From NCBI GenBank assembly GCA_022844135.1, contig JALHMG010000046.1, positions 1 through 42,425 of the forward strand: a stretch of 42,425 nt of DNA, written 5' to 3'. Made by a program: the position numbers and the translations under genes. The notes beneath the pieces were generated by a model that did not search any database, had not been told where the DNA came from, and was given only the letters and a program-made list of their open reading frames with translations. Positions 25,251 to 34,587 of the stretch are shown here, piece by piece; position 1 is the first letter of the stretch; the number at the start of each line of letters is the position of its first letter. Origin of the DNA: Lysobacterales bacterium (lineage in GTDB: Bacteria > Pseudomonadota > Gammaproteobacteria > Xanthomonadales > SZUA-5).

Positions 25251-25930
25251 AATGCATCGACAAAATCCGCCAGCGCGCGCAGGCAGGCAAAGCTGCGAGG
25301 CGCCGTCTCGCCGTGCGTCCAGGCGTGTCCATGGCGATTGAGCCACGCTGCGTGGAGCCCCGCGTTCATCGCGCCGAGCACGTCCTGTTCGGCGTGATCG
25401 CCCACGTGCAAGGTGCGCTCGGGAAGGCTTGCCGCAGCCTGGCAAGCAGCCAGGAATATGCTCGGATCGGGTTTGGCGGCGCCATGTTGGCGCGCCGAAA
25501 TTGACGCTACAAAGTGGTGACTAAGGCCAATGCGCTGCAGGCACGCATTGCCGTTCGACAATGCCACAAGCGGCGCCCGGGCACTCAAGCGGGCTAGAGC
25601 GTCCAAAGAATCCGGATACAGATCCACGCGATTGCGGGCCGCGAAAAACGCCTCATAGGCAGCCTCAACCGCGGCCTCGCCATAGCCGAACGGGTTCAAC
25701 GCCGCACGCAGCGCCAGCAGGCGCAGCGCTGTGAAGTCGTGACCCAGCTCCGGATGCATCGCGAACGTTCGATCGCGCAAAGCGCGCATCTGGTCGATCG
25801 GCAATGCTGCGGCCACCTCAGGCGCATGCAGCGTCAGCCATTCCTGCAGCGCATGGTCGGCGCGTTCGATCACCGGACCTATCGGCCACAGCGTATCGTC
25901 CAGATCCAGCGTGATCGCGTCGATGCGCAC
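25247..25930 (-). CDS. HAD-superfamily hydrolase
   Basis: A 227-residue subfamily IA HAD phosphatase. Motif I is TLDLDDTLW with Asp9 and Asp11, motif II VALSNGN, motif III AAKPDPSIF with the lysine, and motif IV HVGDHAEQD. An alpha-helical cap lies between motifs I and II (about 20-95). Its last four bases overlap the monooxygenase start, and its start lies nine bases after the OmpV-like stop. Substrate unknown; family members include phosphoglycolate phosphatases and haloacid dehalogenases. Confidence 0.9.
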   Translation of the reverse strand: MRIDAITLDLDDTLWPIGPVIERADHALQEWLTLHAPEVAAALPIDQMRALRDRTFAMHPELGHDFTALRLLALRAALNPFGYGEAAVEAAYEAFFAARNRVDLYPDSLDALARLSARAPLVALSNGNACLQRIGLSHHFVASISARQHGAAKPDPSIFLAACQAAASLPERTLHVGDHAEQDVLGAMNAGLHAAWLNRHGHAWTHGETAPRSFACLRALADFVDAL

Positions 25931-25939
25931 GGCCCAGCC

Positions 25940-26686
25940 TCAAAACGTGTAAGCGACGCCGATGCCCACGAGCGGATCGGTATCCTCGCCGACTGCCACC
26001 AGCGGCGAATCTTCGGCATCGCCGAGGTAGCGATTGACACCCGCGATGCCGACCAGCGACCAGCGCGGCGCAAGATCGTAGATCATCGCAAAGCGCAGAC
26101 CGATATCGCGAAAGCCGCTGTCCGGACTGTAGTTCGCCAGCGGCGCATTGTTGAAACGCACGCCCTCGGTGCCGAAAAACTCGCGCTGATAGCGCTGATT
26201 TGCCCAACTGGCCTGCGCTGCGATGCGCCAGCGCAGGCGCGCTTCGTTGTCGCTTTCGTAGGCGAGCTCTGGCGTCAGCACGAAGCCCTTGTGGCCGTTG
26301 ATGCCGCGCAACAGATCGACGCCAATTTCGATACCGCCGAAGCGCTTCAGCGCATACGCGCCGATTTCGAAGGTCGTATCGATCTCGTCGAGCCCGGTGA
26401 ATCCTGCATCGCGTGCATCGCCGCCATCGCGTCCAGCGCTGACGTTGAACGCCACGCCAGCTTCCCAATCGCGCTCCGACCAGATATCAAGGCGCGCGGC
26501 ATCGGCGGTTTCCGGACGCACGTTTTCGTCGTCTCGGTGCACCTCGATGAAGGGCGCGAGACCGACGCCGCGTTCGCTGGAGGACAGGAAATCCGCCTTG
26601 TACTGCGCCATCGGGCCGATCGTGAACTGCATGGCCTGTGTGTGCGTGGCGGCGAGGGAAAGAATGATCAAAGTGGCGAGGCGCAT
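25940..26686 (-). CDS. MipA/OmpV-family outer membrane protein
   Basis: A 248-residue outer-membrane beta-barrel with a signal peptide (about 1-18, ending HTQA) and alternating amphipathic strands. It has the MipA/OmpV pattern GPMAQYKADFLSSSERGVGLAPFIEV, NYSPDSGFRDIGLR and a C-terminal GVAYTF, ending in the Phe needed for BAM insertion. MipA scaffolds MltA and MrcB in E. coli, while OmpV-like proteins are porins. Here it heads an operon with a HAD hydrolase and a monooxygenase, which would suit uptake and conversion of a substrate, but this is inference. It diverges from the alpha/beta hydrolase gene. Confidence 0.85.
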   Translation of the reverse strand: MRLATLIILSLAATHTQAMQFTIGPMAQYKADFLSSSERGVGLAPFIEVHRDDENVRPETADAARLDIWSERDWEAGVAFNVSAGRDGGDARDAGFTGLDEIDTTFEIGAYALKRFGGIEIGVDLLRGINGHKGFVLTPELAYESDNEARLRWRIAAQASWANQRYQREFFGTEGVRFNNAPLANYSPDSGFRDIGLRFAMIYDLAPRWSLVGIAGVNRYLGDAEDSPLVAVGEDTDPLVGIGVAYTF

Positions 26687-26770
26687 GGCGGAGGCGTTCC
26701 CAGGTTGTCGAGGTCGGAGAGCATACGTCCGTGGTGCGCATGCCGGGCGTGGATGCGCGATGATCGGCAG

Positions 26771-27661
26771 ATGCGCATCGAACTACCGAAACGACAGCTG
26801 TTTCTCGACGCCGAATGGTTCGGCGCGAGCGGGCCCGTTTTGGTGCTGATCATGGGCCTTGGTATGCAGCGCCTGGCCTGGCCGCCGGAGCTGATCGATC
26901 GGCTCGTTGCGAGCGGGTTGCGCGTGCTGACCTTCGACAACCGCGATATCGGCCTGTCCGCCGGCTTCGATCATTTGCCCGCGAATGTGCCGCGCGCCGC
27001 ACTGCGCTACGCGCTGAGGCTGCCGGTTCGCGCGCCGTACACACTCGACGACATGGCCGACGACACGCTCGCCTTGCTCGACAGCTTCGGCATCGATCGC
27101 TGCCACGTGGCCGGCGCCAGCATGGGCGGCATGATCGCTCAGCAGTTGTGCCTGCGCGCACCGCAGCGCGTGCAGTCGCATGTGTCGATCATGTCCAGTG
27201 CCGGCCCGCGCGCCGCGCCGTTTCCAAGCTTGGCCGTGCTGCGCAAAATGCTCAGCGCACCGCCTGCGAAGGCGGCGCACGGTCGCGTGGTCGAGCACTA
27301 CGTGCAGTTGTTCACCGTGCTCGGCGCGCATCGAGACCCGCGCGAAATCGATTGGCTGCGCCAGCGCCTGGACGCATCGATTCGTCGCGCCTATCGGCCC
27401 GCCGGCACTGCGCGGCAACTGCTCGCCGTGTGCGCCGCGGACGATCGACGTGCAGGTTTGCGCACGCTCAAAACGCCGACGCTGATCTTGCACGGCACCG
27501 CCGATCCGTTGGTGCCGCCGCCAGCCGCCACGATTCTCCAATCCTGCATTCCCGACGCAGGCTTGCATTGGATCGAAGGTATGGGCCATGACTTGCCGCT
27601 CTGGGCATTGGAGCAGATCGCTGCGCGAATTTCGCAACATGTGCAACGGCACGACCGGTAG
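26771..27661 (+). CDS. Alpha/beta hydrolase
   Basis: A 296-residue alpha/beta-fold hydrolase. Visible features are the oxyanion stretch LVLIMGLGMQ, the NRDIGLS loop, the nucleophile elbow GASMGG with Ser117, the acid in LHGTADPLVPP and the His in EGMGHDLP, in the correct order. It resembles esterases and epoxide hydrolases; the substrate is unknown. The start is MRIELPKRQ; an ATG six codons upstream is possible. It is divergent from the OmpV-like gene with an 84-bp shared region and followed by a YebC-family gene after 43 bp. Confidence 0.9.
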   Translation: MRIELPKRQLFLDAEWFGASGPVLVLIMGLGMQRLAWPPELIDRLVASGLRVLTFDNRDIGLSAGFDHLPANVPRAALRYALRLPVRAPYTLDDMADDTLALLDSFGIDRCHVAGASMGGMIAQQLCLRAPQRVQSHVSIMSSAGPRAAPFPSLAVLRKMLSAPPAKAAHGRVVEHYVQLFTVLGAHRDPREIDWLRQRLDASIRRAYRPAGTARQLLAVCAADDRRAGLRTLKTPTLILHGTADPLVPPPAATILQSCIPDAGLHWIEGMGHDLPLWALEQIAARISQHVQRHDR

Positions 27662-27704
27662 CGACTAGAATCCGCGCCCTCTCAGATTCGATGGGGCACG
27701 CCAC

Positions 27705-28400
27705 ATGGGTGCGCAATGGAAGACCAAAGGTAAGGAGCAAAACGCCAACGCCAAGGGCCTGGTGTTCACCAAGCTTGCGCGCGAAATCTCGGTGGCCGCG
27801 CGCAGCGGGGCCGATCCGGCGATGAATTCGCGGCTGCGACTGGCCATCGATCAGGCGCGCAAGATGTCGATGCCGCGCGATACCGTCGAGCGCGCCATCA
27901 AGAAAGGCGCCGGCATGCTGGACGGCGGCGCGCAGTACGAAAAGCTCACCTACGAAGGGTTCGCGCCGCACCGCGTGCCGGTGATCGTCGAGTGCTTGAC
28001 CGACAACGCCAACCGCGCGGCCTCGGCGATTCGCGTGCTGTTTCGCAAGGGTCAGCTCGGCAGCTCTGGTTCCGTGAGCTGGGATTTCGATCACCTGGGC
28101 ATGATCGAGGCCGAAGCGGCACAAGCCGGCAGCGATGCCGAAACGGCTGCGATCGAAGCCGGCGCGCAGGATGTGCAGATCGATACCGACGGCGTGGTTT
28201 TCTACACCGAGCCGACCGATCTCGACGCGGTGCAAAAGGCGTTGCCGAACTTCGGCTTCAATGTGCTCAAGGCCTACATCGGCTACCGCGCCAAGAATCC
28301 GGTCTCGTTGAGTGGCGCCGAGCGCGAGGAAGTCGAGGCCTTCCTGCAAGCGCTCGACGACGACGATGAAGTGCAAACGGTGTACGCTGGTTTAGCCTGA
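27705..28400 (+). CDS. YebC/PmpR-family protein
   Basis: A 231-residue YebC/PmpR-family protein. It has [59 protein letters not shown] and GSVSWDF, the family core. It differs from canonical YebC in its start: [13 protein letters not shown] replaces the usual AGHSKWANI, so this is probably a second paralogue of the YeeN-like branch. Family members were first described as transcription regulators; more recent work links some to translation of proline-rich stretches. Preceded by GGGG about ten bases upstream of the ATG. Confidence 0.88.
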   Translation: MGAQWKTKGKEQNANAKGLVFTKLAREISVAARSGADPAMNSRLRLAIDQARKMSMPRDTVERAIKKGAGMLDGGAQYEKLTYEGFAPHRVPVIVECLTDNANRAASAIRVLFRKGQLGSSGSVSWDFDHLGMIEAEAAQAGSDAETAAIEAGAQDVQIDTDGVVFYTEPTDLDAVQKALPNFGFNVLKAYIGYRAKNPVSLSGAEREEVEAFLQALDDDDEVQTVYAGLA

Positions 28401-28478
28401 GGACGTCCGAACACACGCCGCGCATCCGGGCAGTGACCGGCGAACCGACTCAGTATCAGGGCAACTTTGGAGTAACAA

Positions 28479-29735
28479 ATGCTGAGCGCCATCTTCGCCG
28501 CCATGCTATCGATGACCCCTGCCGCCGGCGTCGATCCGGTGCTGCCCAAGGTTGTTGCCTGGCGCCGCGACTTCCATCAACACCCCGAGCTCGGCGCGGC
28601 GGAAGTGCGCACCGCCGGCATCGTCGCCGCGCATCTTCGCAGTCTGGGACTGGACGTTCGCACCGGCATCGCAGCGACGGGTGTTGCGGCGGTGATCCGG
28701 GGCGGCAAGCCGGGCCCGAAGATCGCACTGCGCGCAGACATGGACGCGCTTCCGGTGACCGAAGAAACCGGATTGCCGTTCGCCTCCAAGGTGCGCACCA
28801 GCTATCGCGGCCAGGACGTCGGCGTGATGCACGCCTGCGGGCACGATGCGCATACCGCGATTCTGATGGGCGTGGCCGAGCTGCTGGCCGCAGGTCGCGA
28901 GGAACTTGCGGGCGACGTACTGCTGATTTTCCAACCAGCCGAGGAAGGCCCGCCGGAACCTGGCGTTCCGTTCGGCGCGCGGCTGATGATCGACGAGGGT
29001 CTGTTCCGGGACTTCAAACCTGAAGCCGTTTACGGTCTGCACGTATGGGCCGGATTGCCAGCCGGAAAGGTGGCCTACCGCAGCGGCCCGACCATGGCAA
29101 TTGCCGACGAATGGGTGCTCAAGATCAGCGGCGAGCAAACGCATGGCTCGCGCCCGTGGGATGGCGTCGACCCGCTGACGGTTGCCGCGCAAGTGCAGCT
29201 TGCGATGCAGAGCATCGTTGCGCGTCAAGTCGATATCGTGCGCTCGCCTGTGGTGCTGACCACGGGCGCCATTCGCGGCGGCGTGCGTTACAACATCATC
29301 CCTGAAGACGTGGAGATGACCGGCACGCTGCGCAGCTTCGACGCGAACGTACGCAGCGACGTGGTCGCGCGCATCGAAAAGACCGCTCAGCATCTCGCCG
29401 CCGCCAGCGGTGCGCGATCGACGTTCCAGATCTCCACGACCGCGCCATTGACCAGCAACAGCGATTCTGCGCTCACCGAACGCAGCGGCTCGGTGCTACG
29501 CGCCGCGCTCGGCGCCGACACGGTGGTGGAAATGCCGCTGCTGACCGTCGCCGAAGACTTCTCGCAATACAGCACTGTGGCGCCCACGTTCTTCTTCTTC
29601 GTCGGCGCGACCAGCCCTGAGATCAACCCCAGGGACGCCGCCCCCAATCACTCGCCGCGATTTTTGCTTGATGAGAAGGCCTTGGAAGTGGGGCTCAAGG
29701 CCATGCACGCACTGGCGCGGGATCGATTGCGGTAG
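28479..29735 (+). CDS. M20D-family amidohydrolase (hippurate/N-acyl-amino-acid hydrolase type)
   Basis: A 418-residue binuclear zinc amidohydrolase. Metal ligands are in VMHACGHDAH (Cys120, His122), the catalytic Glu pair in FQPAEEG (155-156), further ligands in YGLHVW and the C-terminal PNHSPRF. The dimerisation domain is at about 195-310. MLSAIFAAMLSMTPAAG may act as a short signal peptide, suggesting periplasmic action. GGAG lies nine bases before the ATG. Likely substrates are N-acylated amino acids. Convergent with murL, with only 32 bases between. Confidence 0.9.
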   Translation: MLSAIFAAMLSMTPAAGVDPVLPKVVAWRRDFHQHPELGAAEVRTAGIVAAHLRSLGLDVRTGIAATGVAAVIRGGKPGPKIALRADMDALPVTEETGLPFASKVRTSYRGQDVGVMHACGHDAHTAILMGVAELLAAGREELAGDVLLIFQPAEEGPPEPGVPFGARLMIDEGLFRDFKPEAVYGLHVWAGLPAGKVAYRSGPTMAIADEWVLKISGEQTHGSRPWDGVDPLTVAAQVQLAMQSIVARQVDIVRSPVVLTTGAIRGGVRYNIIPEDVEMTGTLRSFDANVRSDVVARIEKTAQHLAAASGARSTFQISTTAPLTSNSDSALTERSGSVLRAALGADTVVEMPLLTVAEDFSQYSTVAPTFFFFVGATSPEINPRDAAPNHSPRFLLDEKALEVGLKAMHALARDRLR

Positions 29736-29767
29736 GTCGCTGCAACACCGCGGTACGCGCAAACCGC

Positions 29768-31072
29768 TCAGAACACCCGCGCTGGAATCCCGTGTTCGCC
29801 AATCGGTTGCAGCAAGGGTTCGATGTCGACGCGACCGATGTACGGCGCGATGTCGCGGCGGTAGCGCTGGATGAGCGCGTCTTCGCGCCAGTCGGCGCGC
29901 TCTGCCAACGCGGCCAACGCGGCGCGCGACTCGCGGCCTTCGCCGACGCATTCGAAGGGCTTGTGCGCGCCCCATTCGAGGAGCGCATCGAAGGCGGGCG
30001 CGAGCGCCAGATCGTCCAGGTAATTGCGACCGAAGATCGCCAGGAGTGCCGGTTTGGTCATAAATGGTGCCAGCGCCAGAAACACGAAATGGCACTTCGG
30101 ACATTCGCCGCACCAGCGCGATTCGGGACGCGGGCCGAGGATTTTGAAGTTGCGATTGCAGCTCGAAAAGTGGGCGTGGTAACGATCGAGCGCCGCAAAG
30201 CGTTGGGCGACCGCCAGCTCGCTCAGCTGCCGCAGATAGGAGTAGTACGCCAGATCGGCCGCGACTTCGGAGCGCACTACTTGAGCGAAAGCGCGCTCGA
30301 AATCCCAGCCTTTGCTCCATTGATGATTGATCGGCTGCCCGTCGCGCGTCAGGTTGGCGCTGCTCGCCGAAGCCTCGTTGGAAAACGCGATGCCATCGTA
30401 GCCATACAGCAGCGCCGCGCAGACCAGAATGGCCGAATTGATGGCGGTCACCGGAATGTGGCCGTTGTAGGCGCCGCGTCGATTGAGTTCGAACAAACCG
30501 GGCGCGATATGCCGCCCGATGTTGAGCACCGGCGCGCCCGACTGGCGTGCGCAGGCGGCAATCAGATCGGAGCTGCCGACATAGGTGGCGGCCACGGGTT
30601 CGCCGCGTGTGTGCAGCGCTTCCAGCGTCACGATGGAATCTTTGCCGCCGCCGATCGGCACCAGCGTGCGTCTCGCCAATCCCAGGTCCGTGGCTGCTGG
30701 GCACGGTGCGGAACCGTCGAACGCCACATAACCGCGCAAATCGATGCCGTTGGCAACCGCAAACTCGCCCAGTCCCTGCACGTACACATCGGTGAGCAGC
30801 GCCGCACGCGCTGCCGACAGCGGCGCGAGGTCGATTCGCGGTGGCAGCAGCGCTTTGTAGTAGCTGACGCCGGCGATCGTTTGCAGCAATGACACTGCCG
30901 AGTCGAACGCCGCTGCTCGTTCGGGCAAAACGGCAGGCGCGCCGGGAAACACGATGCGCTCGATCAGCGGCTCGCAATCGTCGAACTGGTACGGGAGCGA
31001 CAGAACGCCATCGACGTAACTGGGCGCAAGAAAGCGCAGCACCTCGGCCTTGGCGACGATTTCAGAGCGCAT
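29768..31072 (-). CDS. murL: UDP-MurNAc-L-Ala-L-Glu epimerase MurL
   Basis: MurL, described in Xanthomonas oryzae, epimerises the terminal L-Glu of UDP-MurNAc-L-Ala-L-Glu to D-Glu using ATP, replacing glutamate racemase in peptidoglycan synthesis. This 434-residue protein has the PP-loop-like GGGKDS (141-146), then YVGSSDLIAACARQSG, NGHIPVTAINSAILVCAALL, FSNEASASSANLT, NHQWSKGWDFE and the Cys motif WCGECPKCHF (about 320), which I associate with the MurL family. It overlaps the upstream lysAC gene by 11 bp. In Xanthomonas murL is next to murD2; no murD2 is seen here. The assignment is from recalled motifs. Confidence 0.75.
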   Translation of the reverse strand: MRSEIVAKAEVLRFLAPSYVDGVLSLPYQFDDCEPLIERIVFPGAPAVLPERAAAFDSAVSLLQTIAGVSYYKALLPPRIDLAPLSAARAALLTDVYVQGLGEFAVANGIDLRGYVAFDGSAPCPAATDLGLARRTLVPIGGGKDSIVTLEALHTRGEPVAATYVGSSDLIAACARQSGAPVLNIGRHIAPGLFELNRRGAYNGHIPVTAINSAILVCAALLYGYDGIAFSNEASASSANLTRDGQPINHQWSKGWDFERAFAQVVRSEVAADLAYYSYLRQLSELAVAQRFAALDRYHAHFSSCNRNFKILGPRPESRWCGECPKCHFVFLALAPFMTKPALLAIFGRNYLDDLALAPAFDALLEWGAHKPFECVGEGRESRAALAALAERADWREDALIQRYRRDIAPYIGRVDIEPLLQPIGEHGIPARVF

Positions 31073-33620
31073 CGCTGAACACCTCCAGCGCCGGCGCGCG
31101 CAAGTTGTAGTGCGAGGACATCACGGCACCATACGCCCCTGCATTAGCGATCAGGAGCACATCGCCCTCGCACGGGTTCGCCAACCACCGATCGCGACCG
31201 AGCACGTCGCTCGATTCGCAAATGGGTCCGACCACATCGCACAACACGGCAGGCTGTTCCTCGCTCCGGGTCAAGTTGCTGATCGGATGCCAGGCATCGT
31301 ACAACGCGGGCCGCAGCAGATGATGCATGCCGGTGTCGACGCCAACCTGGGTGATGTCGCCTTTGCGCCGCACTTGCGTGACGCGGGTCAGAAGCACTCC
31401 GCCATCGGCGACCAGATAGCGGCCGGGCTCGATCCAGATCTCGTACGGCGCGAACAAAGTGCGAACATGCGCCAGCGACGCGCGCAGCTCGTCGATGTCG
31501 AGATCGTCGTCGTCGTTCGCGTACGGCACGCCCATGCCGCCGCCGAGGTCGAGAATGCGCACACTGGGAAATTGCTCGGCGAGCGACGCCAGCTGCGCGT
31601 AGACGTCGCGCCAGTGGTTCGGATCGGTTTCGCCGCTGCCCAGATGCGCATGCAAGCCGACGATAGTGGCGCCAGCGGCGGCAGCCGCTGTGCGAGCCAG
31701 CATCGCTTCGCTGGCGAGCAGACCGAACTTGCTGCGACCGCCGCCGGTCTTGACCTTGTCGTGATGGCCTACGCCACGGCCGAGATCGAAGCGCAGCAAA
31801 ATGGCGCGGCCGGCGAACAATTCGGGCCACGCCTGCAGCGGATACAGGCTATCGACGGTGACATGCACGCCGCGCTGCAATGCCGCCGCATATTCGGCGC
31901 GCGGCGCGAAGTTCGGCGTGAACAGGATGCGCTCGGGCGGCAGTTCCGGCAGCGCGGCCCGAAGGTGTTCGAGTTCGCCCAGGGACACGCATTCCATGCC
32001 GATGCCGCCGGCGGCGATGCGCGCAAGCACCGCTGGATGCGCATTCGCCTTGATCGCATAAAAGCTGCGATCGGCGCCGATGCTGAGCACACTCGCAATC
32101 GCCGCATCGATGCGCGAGGCCGCATACACATAGGCCGGGGTGGAAGCGGCCAGCGCCAGCAGCGCCTCGCGCTGAGCGCGCCACCATTGCGCGCGCGGCG
32201 GCGGCGCCTTGTCCAGCAGCACGTTCCATGGCGGCCCAAACACCGCATCGCCCGGTGCGCCGATCAGCCCGGCCTTCACCAGCTGTCGATGCAAGCGCTC
32301 GACGATGCCGTCGGCGTCGCTGGCATCGATCACGAACGTCAGATTCAGATTGTTCGACGATTGCGAAATCAGCTGCACTCGGCGCGCCCCGATGTCTGCG
32401 AGCACCTCGCTCAAGCGATGCATCATGGCGCGCATGCCACGCCCGACCAGCGTAATCGCCACGCAGGGTGCGATCACTTTAACGCGGCACACCTGCGCCA
32501 GATCCTCGCAGAGCGCCGTCAGCGTGCGCTGATCCAGGAGGTTCTCACTGGGATCGAGCGACACCGTGACGTTGGTCTCTGCCGAGGAGATCAAGTCGAC
32601 CGATAAACCGTGGCGTTTAAAACGTTCGAAGACATCGGCCAGGAATCCCACCTGTTGCCACATGCCGATGCTCTCCATCGACACCAGCGTGATGCCGGCG
32701 CGCATCGACACGGCCTTGACGCTCAAGCGCTGCGTGGCGACCTCCGGGCCGATCACCGTGCCGGCGAGTTCCGGCCTTTCGGTGTCCTTGATCCACAGCG
32801 GCACGCGCGCTTCGCGCACCGGATTGATGGCGCGCGGGTGCAACACTTTGGCGCCGGTCGTGGCGATCTCCTGCGCCTCGTCGTAGTCGAGCTCACGCAG
32901 CAGGCGCGCATTGGGCACTTGTTTGGGGTTGGCACTGAACATGCCGGGTACGTCGGTCCAGATCTCGACCCGCGATGCGCCGAGCAGCGCGCCGAAGTAA
33001 CTTGCCGAAGTGTCTGAACCGCCGCGCCCCAGGACAACGGTGCCGCCGCGCGCACCGCGCGCGATGAAGCCTTGCGTGATCGACAACGGCGATTCCTCGG
33101 CCCATTGCGAAGCAACACTTGCCTGCAGCGTCGGCACGCACTGCGCGCTCAAGAAACGCGCCCACTCGCTGTCGTGCTCTGCCGCCTGGCTGCAAAGGTA
33201 CTGCCGCGCGTCCCGCCAGGTGGTCGCCAAGCCCTCGCGGTTCAAAAAGGCGGCTCCCAAGGCGCTGCTCAACAATTCGCCGCAAGCCAGCAGCGCCGCC
33301 TGCGCCGACGGCCCAGGCTGTCTCTGCAATTCTTCCAGCGCGCGATCGAATTCGGACCAGATCGGATTCAGACACTCTGGCGACACTTGCAGTTCATTCG
33401 CCATCGCGAGATGACGCTGACGGATAATTTCGATCGAGGTCGGCTCCGTGGGCGCCTCGGCCAATGCCTTGAGCCGGTCGGTCATTCCTGAGAGCGCCGA
33501 GACCACGATCAGCACCGGTCCCTCTCGCAGCCGCTCGCGAGCGACTGCAGCGATGTTCGCCCAACGCGCACGCGTCGACACACTGGTTCCGCCGAACTTT
33601 AGTACGATGAAGGCGTTCAT
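31062..33620 (-). CDS. lysAC: Bifunctional aspartate kinase / diaminopimelate decarboxylase
   Basis: An 852-residue fusion of the first and last enzymes of lysine biosynthesis. The N-terminal aspartokinase starts MNAFIVLKFGGTSV (motif 8-14) and includes GRGGSDTSA and ACT regulatory domains (about 300-450). The C-terminal PLP decarboxylase shows the Schiff-base lysine Lys524 in FYAIKANAHP, HLGSGE, LGGGMGVPY, and CESSDVLGRDR with the dimer-face Cys. Such fusions are known in Xanthomonadales. ATG at 33620 is preferred over one 28 codons earlier because the kinase motif follows directly. It is transcribed with murL, linking diaminopimelate/lysine flux with D-Glu formation. Confidence 0.95.
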   Translation of the reverse strand: MNAFIVLKFGGTSVSTRARWANIAAVARERLREGPVLIVVSALSGMTDRLKALAEAPTEPTSIEIIRQRHLAMANELQVSPECLNPIWSEFDRALEELQRQPGPSAQAALLACGELLSSALGAAFLNREGLATTWRDARQYLCSQAAEHDSEWARFLSAQCVPTLQASVASQWAEESPLSITQGFIARGARGGTVVLGRGGSDTSASYFGALLGASRVEIWTDVPGMFSANPKQVPNARLLRELDYDEAQEIATTGAKVLHPRAINPVREARVPLWIKDTERPELAGTVIGPEVATQRLSVKAVSMRAGITLVSMESIGMWQQVGFLADVFERFKRHGLSVDLISSAETNVTVSLDPSENLLDQRTLTALCEDLAQVCRVKVIAPCVAITLVGRGMRAMMHRLSEVLADIGARRVQLISQSSNNLNLTFVIDASDADGIVERLHRQLVKAGLIGAPGDAVFGPPWNVLLDKAPPPRAQWWRAQREALLALAASTPAYVYAASRIDAAIASVLSIGADRSFYAIKANAHPAVLARIAAGGIGMECVSLGELEHLRAALPELPPERILFTPNFAPRAEYAAALQRGVHVTVDSLYPLQAWPELFAGRAILLRFDLGRGVGHHDKVKTGGGRSKFGLLASEAMLARTAAAAAGATIVGLHAHLGSGETDPNHWRDVYAQLASLAEQFPSVRILDLGGGMGVPYANDDDDLDIDELRASLAHVRTLFAPYEIWIEPGRYLVADGGVLLTRVTQVRRKGDITQVGVDTGMHHLLRPALYDAWHPISNLTRSEEQPAVLCDVVGPICESSDVLGRDRWLANPCEGDVLLIANAGAYGAVMSSHYNLRAPALEVFSDAL

Positions 33621-33714
33621 CCGCTCGATCGTGGTGATTGTTGCGACGCAATATAAACGCATCCTTGGGTGCAGAACGCTTACCCGTAACGAGCATGTCA
33701 GCATTCAGTGATCG

Positions 33715-33743
33715 TTGACAAAGCGCTGCAAGAAAACTAATCT
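33715..33743 (+). promoter_or_regulatory. Sigma-70 promoter
   Basis: TTGACA (33715-33720) and TAATCT (33738-33743) are separated by exactly 17 bases, a near-consensus vegetative promoter. It drives the sorted protein gene 66 bases downstream, leaving a leader of about 58 bases. Confidence 0.75.
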
Positions 33744-33808
33744 CCGCTGCACGTCTGCGCCTGCCGCTGACGAAGCCTGCCTCGTAAGCTTGTTAGGGAA
33801 TCACAAAA

Positions 33809-34504
33809 ATGAATGCGCGCCCATTAGTTGTAGCCGCTGCGATCGCAGCAGCCCTCGCTTCCCCGTTTGTCTTCGCTCAAAAGCCGTCCGATGACGGTTT
33901 GCAGTTCGGATCGGCCGCGCCGCGCGGTTCGGATAATCCGGAAGGTACGCCGACCCTGACCGTGTCTGTCCCTGTGGGCGGCGCGCAGTCGGCGGCGACC
34001 TGTAACACCGATTTCACGCTGAACCCGGCCAGCTTCCAGATTCCGATCAATCTGGGCGCCAATGCCGTGATCACCGGCCTCGGCGGCGTGGGCACCATCA
34101 CGGCGAATGCGCCGAGCTGGTTGTCCGAAGCGGCTGTCATCGTTCGTGGCGCGGTCCAGGCCGAAGCGATCCGCTTCCGTCCGCTGGTAGGCGCTGCCAA
34201 TAACGTTCCGGGCACGCTCGCCTACAACGTCCCGACGATCGACCTCAGCACCAACGCGCTGCCGAATATCACCGGTGGTGCAACCGGCAACTTCATCCTC
34301 GAGTTCTGCGAAACCTTCAATGATCCGGAAGTGGCTGTTGATGCGGTTTGGGTTGCCCCGAGCTTCGTCAATCTGTCCTGCTTCAACTGCTTCGATCCGT
34401 TCGCGCCGCGTATTTCGGTGCCGTCGACCAGCACCTGGAGCTTGATCGCTCTGTTGCTCGCGCTCGGCGTTGCCGGTGGCGTTGCGGTTCGTCGCTTCTC
34501 GTAA
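33809..34504 (+). CDS. Secreted protein with IPTL-CTERM-like sorting tail
   Basis: A 231-residue exported protein. It has a signal peptide (about 1-23, ending FVFA), a beta-rich body with one Cys near residue 65 and a CFNCF pair near 195, and a C-terminal tail PSTSTWSLIALLLALGVAGG followed by VAVRRFS. The tail has the three-part layout of IPTL-CTERM/PEP-CTERM sorting signals: a short motif, a transmembrane helix and an arginine end. Such tails are usually processed by an exosortase-like system; the motif here (VPSTSTW) departs from IPTLSEW. The gene has a strong promoter and its own terminator, so it may be well expressed. No exosortase gene is in the window. Confidence 0.75.
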   Translation: MNARPLVVAAAIAAALASPFVFAQKPSDDGLQFGSAAPRGSDNPEGTPTLTVSVPVGGAQSAATCNTDFTLNPASFQIPINLGANAVITGLGGVGTITANAPSWLSEAAVIVRGAVQAEAIRFRPLVGAANNVPGTLAYNVPTIDLSTNALPNITGGATGNFILEFCETFNDPEVAVDAVWVAPSFVNLSCFNCFDPFAPRISVPSTSTWSLIALLLALGVAGGVAVRRFS

Positions 34505-34537
34505 GATCTAGTCATCGCGCCTCGCGCGATGGTTGCG

Positions 34538-34565
34538 AAATGCCCGCCTTGCGCGGGCATTTTCG
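34538..34565 (+). terminator. Rho-independent terminator
   Basis: AAATGCCCGC (34538-34547) and GCGGGCATTT (34553-34562) form a perfect 10-bp stem with a 5-base loop, continuing into TTTTCG. It lies 33 bases after the stop codon of the sorted protein gene. Confidence 0.9.
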
Positions 34566-34587
34566 TCTCCGCGTTCTGGAGTGAGCA

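Noticed and set aside
25739-26770. Upstream extension of the alpha/beta hydrolase frame
   Set aside because: It is antisense to the OmpV-like and HAD genes, and the hydrolase fold begins at MRIELPKRQ.
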